DNA from: Saccoglossus kowalevskii
Lineage: Eukaryota; Hemichordata; Enteropneusta; Harrimaniidae
Length of the DNA stretch: 26,653 bases
Direction: 5' to 3'
Assembly (NCBI RefSeq): GCF_000003605.2
Contig: NW_003105619.1
Span: forward strand, 152,192 to 178,844
The position numbers and the translations under genes were made by a program. Below are positions 25,045 through 26,653 of this stretch, piece by piece. The notes under the pieces were generated by a model. The model was given only the letters and a program-made list of their open reading frames with translations. It was not told where the DNA came from and did no database searches. Positions within the stretch are counted from its first letter, which is position 1; every line of letters starts with the position of its first letter.

Positions 25045-26113
25045 TCATTGAAAATGACACAGTCCCCGTTATATTTTTGAAAGTTCTCTTTGAGCTCGTC
25101 ATATTAAAGTGGAGGCGTTGTCGCGAGCGTATCCTTGAAACTTGAGTTCCAAGTGGCGTATACAACAGATTGTTTATTTACATCAAAACACGTGTTCCGT
25201 GTAGTAGTAATGAGGCCAAAAATAAAAACAGCCATTATTCGGCCATCTTGGATCTGATTATAAAACACATTGATATGTATGATGTATGTGCCAAATACGA
25301 ATGAAAATGGTACATAAATTGTGGAAGTAGTAAGGCCAAAAAGTCAGGCTGTCAATCGGCCATCCTTGACCAGATTTTGAAACAAATTGTCATGGACATG
25401 CATCCTAACATGTATAAAGTACATTTATGTGCCAAATTTGAATGAAAACTGACAGAGCACGTCCAAGATACCGCATAAAAAGAAAACAAGATGCCTACCA
25501 GTCGACCATCTTTGATACAATTGCAAAATAAATCGTCATGGACATGTATCCTAATATGTATAATCTATGTACCAAGTTTGAATGACAACTGACAAAGCAT
25601 GTCCAAAATACAACATTTTCAAAAAACAAGATGACTGCCAGTCGGTCATTTTGAATCAATTCGCTAAACCACTGCATGTGCATATGTACCACATAAGGTA
25701 CTAGGCACATGCAAAGAATGAACGGAATCGGTCCACAGGATTCTGAAATATGACTCTGGACAGACTGACGGACGGACACACGGACGGACGGACAGACTCA
25801 GGAACTTACGGACGGTCGGGGAAATGTATCCTAACATGTATAATCTATTTACCAAGTTTGAATGACAACTGACAAAGCATGTCCAAAATACAACATTTTC
25901 AAAAAACAAGATGGCTGCCAGTCGGCCATTTTGAATCGAATCGCTAAACCACTGCATGTGCATATGTTCTACATAAAGTACTAGGCACATGCAAAGAATG
26001 AACGAAATCGGTCCAAGGGATTCTGAGATATGACTCTGGAGGGACGCATGGACGCACGGACGGAGACCGAATTATAAGTCCCTGTTTTCGGACTTCGTCC
26101 GAACGGGGACTAA
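25045..26113 (+). mobile_element. Helitron-like non-autonomous element (HINE/pearl type), copy 2
   Basis: Full-length relative of 6271-7224, in the same orientation: start TCATTGAAAATGACACAG, subterminal AGTCCCCGTT, GACGG-rich tract, terminal hairpin, CTAA. It has three internal units (ATCCTAACA-type starts at 25402, 25548 and 25828) where copy 1 has two, which explains its extra ~115 bp. It sits in the upstream intron of the ABCC gene, directly after the minisatellite. Open frames on its minus strand are by-products of the repeats. Confidence 0.72.
26077..26111 (+). repeat. 3' terminal hairpin of Helitron-like copy 2
   Basis: Arms AGTCCCTGTT and AACGGGGACT with inner CGGAC / GTCCG. One arm base differs from copy 1 (C to T), leaving a G-T wobble. 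CTAA follows at 26110-26113. Confidence 0.8.
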
Positions 26114-26115
26114 AA

Positions 26116-26223
26116 ATGAACCCCCCGCCAACCCATAATGGACTCAAGCACACTTTGTGCTTCATATATGTACTCGGCTCACAAAGTGTGCTTGAGTCCA
26201 TTATGGGTTGGCGGGGAGTTCAT
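26116..26223. repeat. Near-perfect foldback: 44-bp arms, 20-nt loop
   Basis: The left arm 26116-26159 starts ATGAACCCCCCGCC and ends CACACTTTGTG. The right arm 26180-26223 is its reverse complement with one mismatch, at the sixth C of the left arm against A in the right arm. It begins two bases after the CTAA end of Helitron-like copy 2. It might be a tiny foldback element, part of that element's flank, or a small-RNA-like hairpin. Confidence 0.9.
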
Positions 26224-26479
26224 TATCGTTATTATTTTGTAGCGTTGTCATTACCAGTGGATTTGCATCCTCTAAAAAGCGGAAAAATTTGGAGAAAAAT
26301 CTACAGTGAACAGAATAGTTTCACAGTCACTGGCCCGTGAATCTATATAATTGGAAATTGTTTCCACAATCTCATATGACAAACTAAGCAAGTAACTAGT
26401 TTTAATCCATCAAATATTATTGTATTGAACTCATTTACATTGCGAGTGAGTGAGTGACTGATGTTTGGTGTGGAGTAGC
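26224..26479. other. Nothing recognised
   Basis: AT-rich DNA with a short GAGT microsatellite near 26444-26456. No exon fitting the ABCC frame was found. Confidence 0.45.
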
Positions 26480-26653
26480 ATTACATTGATCCCCCGAACG
26501 AATGGCACACCGTGAATGGTACGCCGTATCGTTGTCCACCACGGCCTTGCACTACACTACGCTAGATCGCCGCCGTGGTCCAGCAGGACCAGCTGTGCGT
26601 AGGGGTGCGTACCCGGGGTACATGTAATAATAATAATCTTCATTTGTAATCGT
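26480..26653 (+). repeat. GC-rich segment with (AAT)n tail, possible retroelement end
   Basis: GC-rich sequence (CACCACGGCC, CGCCGCCGTGG) is followed by GTACATGTAATAATAATAAT. GC-rich body plus a trinucleotide tail suggests the 3' end of a SINE or LINE cut by the window edge. No internal promoter boxes or coding motif identified. Confidence 0.3.

Noticed and set aside
25495-26201. Three overlapping minus-strand frames
   Set aside because: Same explanation: repeats of Helitron-like copy 2, translating alike in staggered positions.

Overview
This window is animal nuclear DNA. It is AT-rich, it carries a gene split into many short exons with GT..AG introns, and it is dense in decayed transposable elements. 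The repeat types (hairpin-ended elements with GACGG-rich tracts, a non-LTR retrotransposon with an ATT tail, TIR DNA elements) are the kind common in marine invertebrates such as molluscs, hemichordates and lancelets. The sequence alone does not fix the phylum.

The only host gene I can support lies on the minus strand. Twenty-six coding exons between 23454 and 7759 join in one continuous frame (3522 nt, 1173 residues plus stop). They encode the C-terminal three quarters of an ABCC-family ABC transporter. Both nucleotide-binding domains and their flanking segments look most like the sulfonylurea receptors ABCC8/ABCC9 (SUR1/SUR2), the regulatory subunits of ATP-sensitive K+ channels. The first exon seen is already inside TMD1, so TMD0, the L0 linker and the first TMD1 helices must lie beyond 26653. 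A likely poly(A) signal sits at 7605-7610.

Layout from left to right: 1-2080, a decayed DNA transposon with long inverted ends and a broken transposase. 2189-2560, tandem and low-complexity DNA. About 2615-5318, a 5'-truncated non-LTR retrotransposon (endonuclease, reverse transcriptase and C-terminal zinc-knuckle fragments), interrupted by about 700 bp of unrelated DNA. 6271-7224, a Helitron-like non-autonomous element. 7605-23454, the ABCC gene, whose introns hold a GC-rich retroelement-like ORF remnant (15640-16262) and a second type of hairpin-ended element (to 16656). 24190-25044, a 41-bp minisatellite split by a TIR element at 24409-24997. 25045-26113, a second copy of the Helitron-like element. 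26116-26223, an almost perfect 44-bp-arm foldback. 26480-26653, a GC-rich, possibly retroelement-derived end.

I did not find a convincing new multi-gene system. The points most worth a second look are the SUR-like gene (with one GC-AG intron and a Walker B substitution), the hairpin-ended element family in which stem sequence varies but architecture is kept, the very young foldback, and the TIR insertion whose empty site can be read directly.
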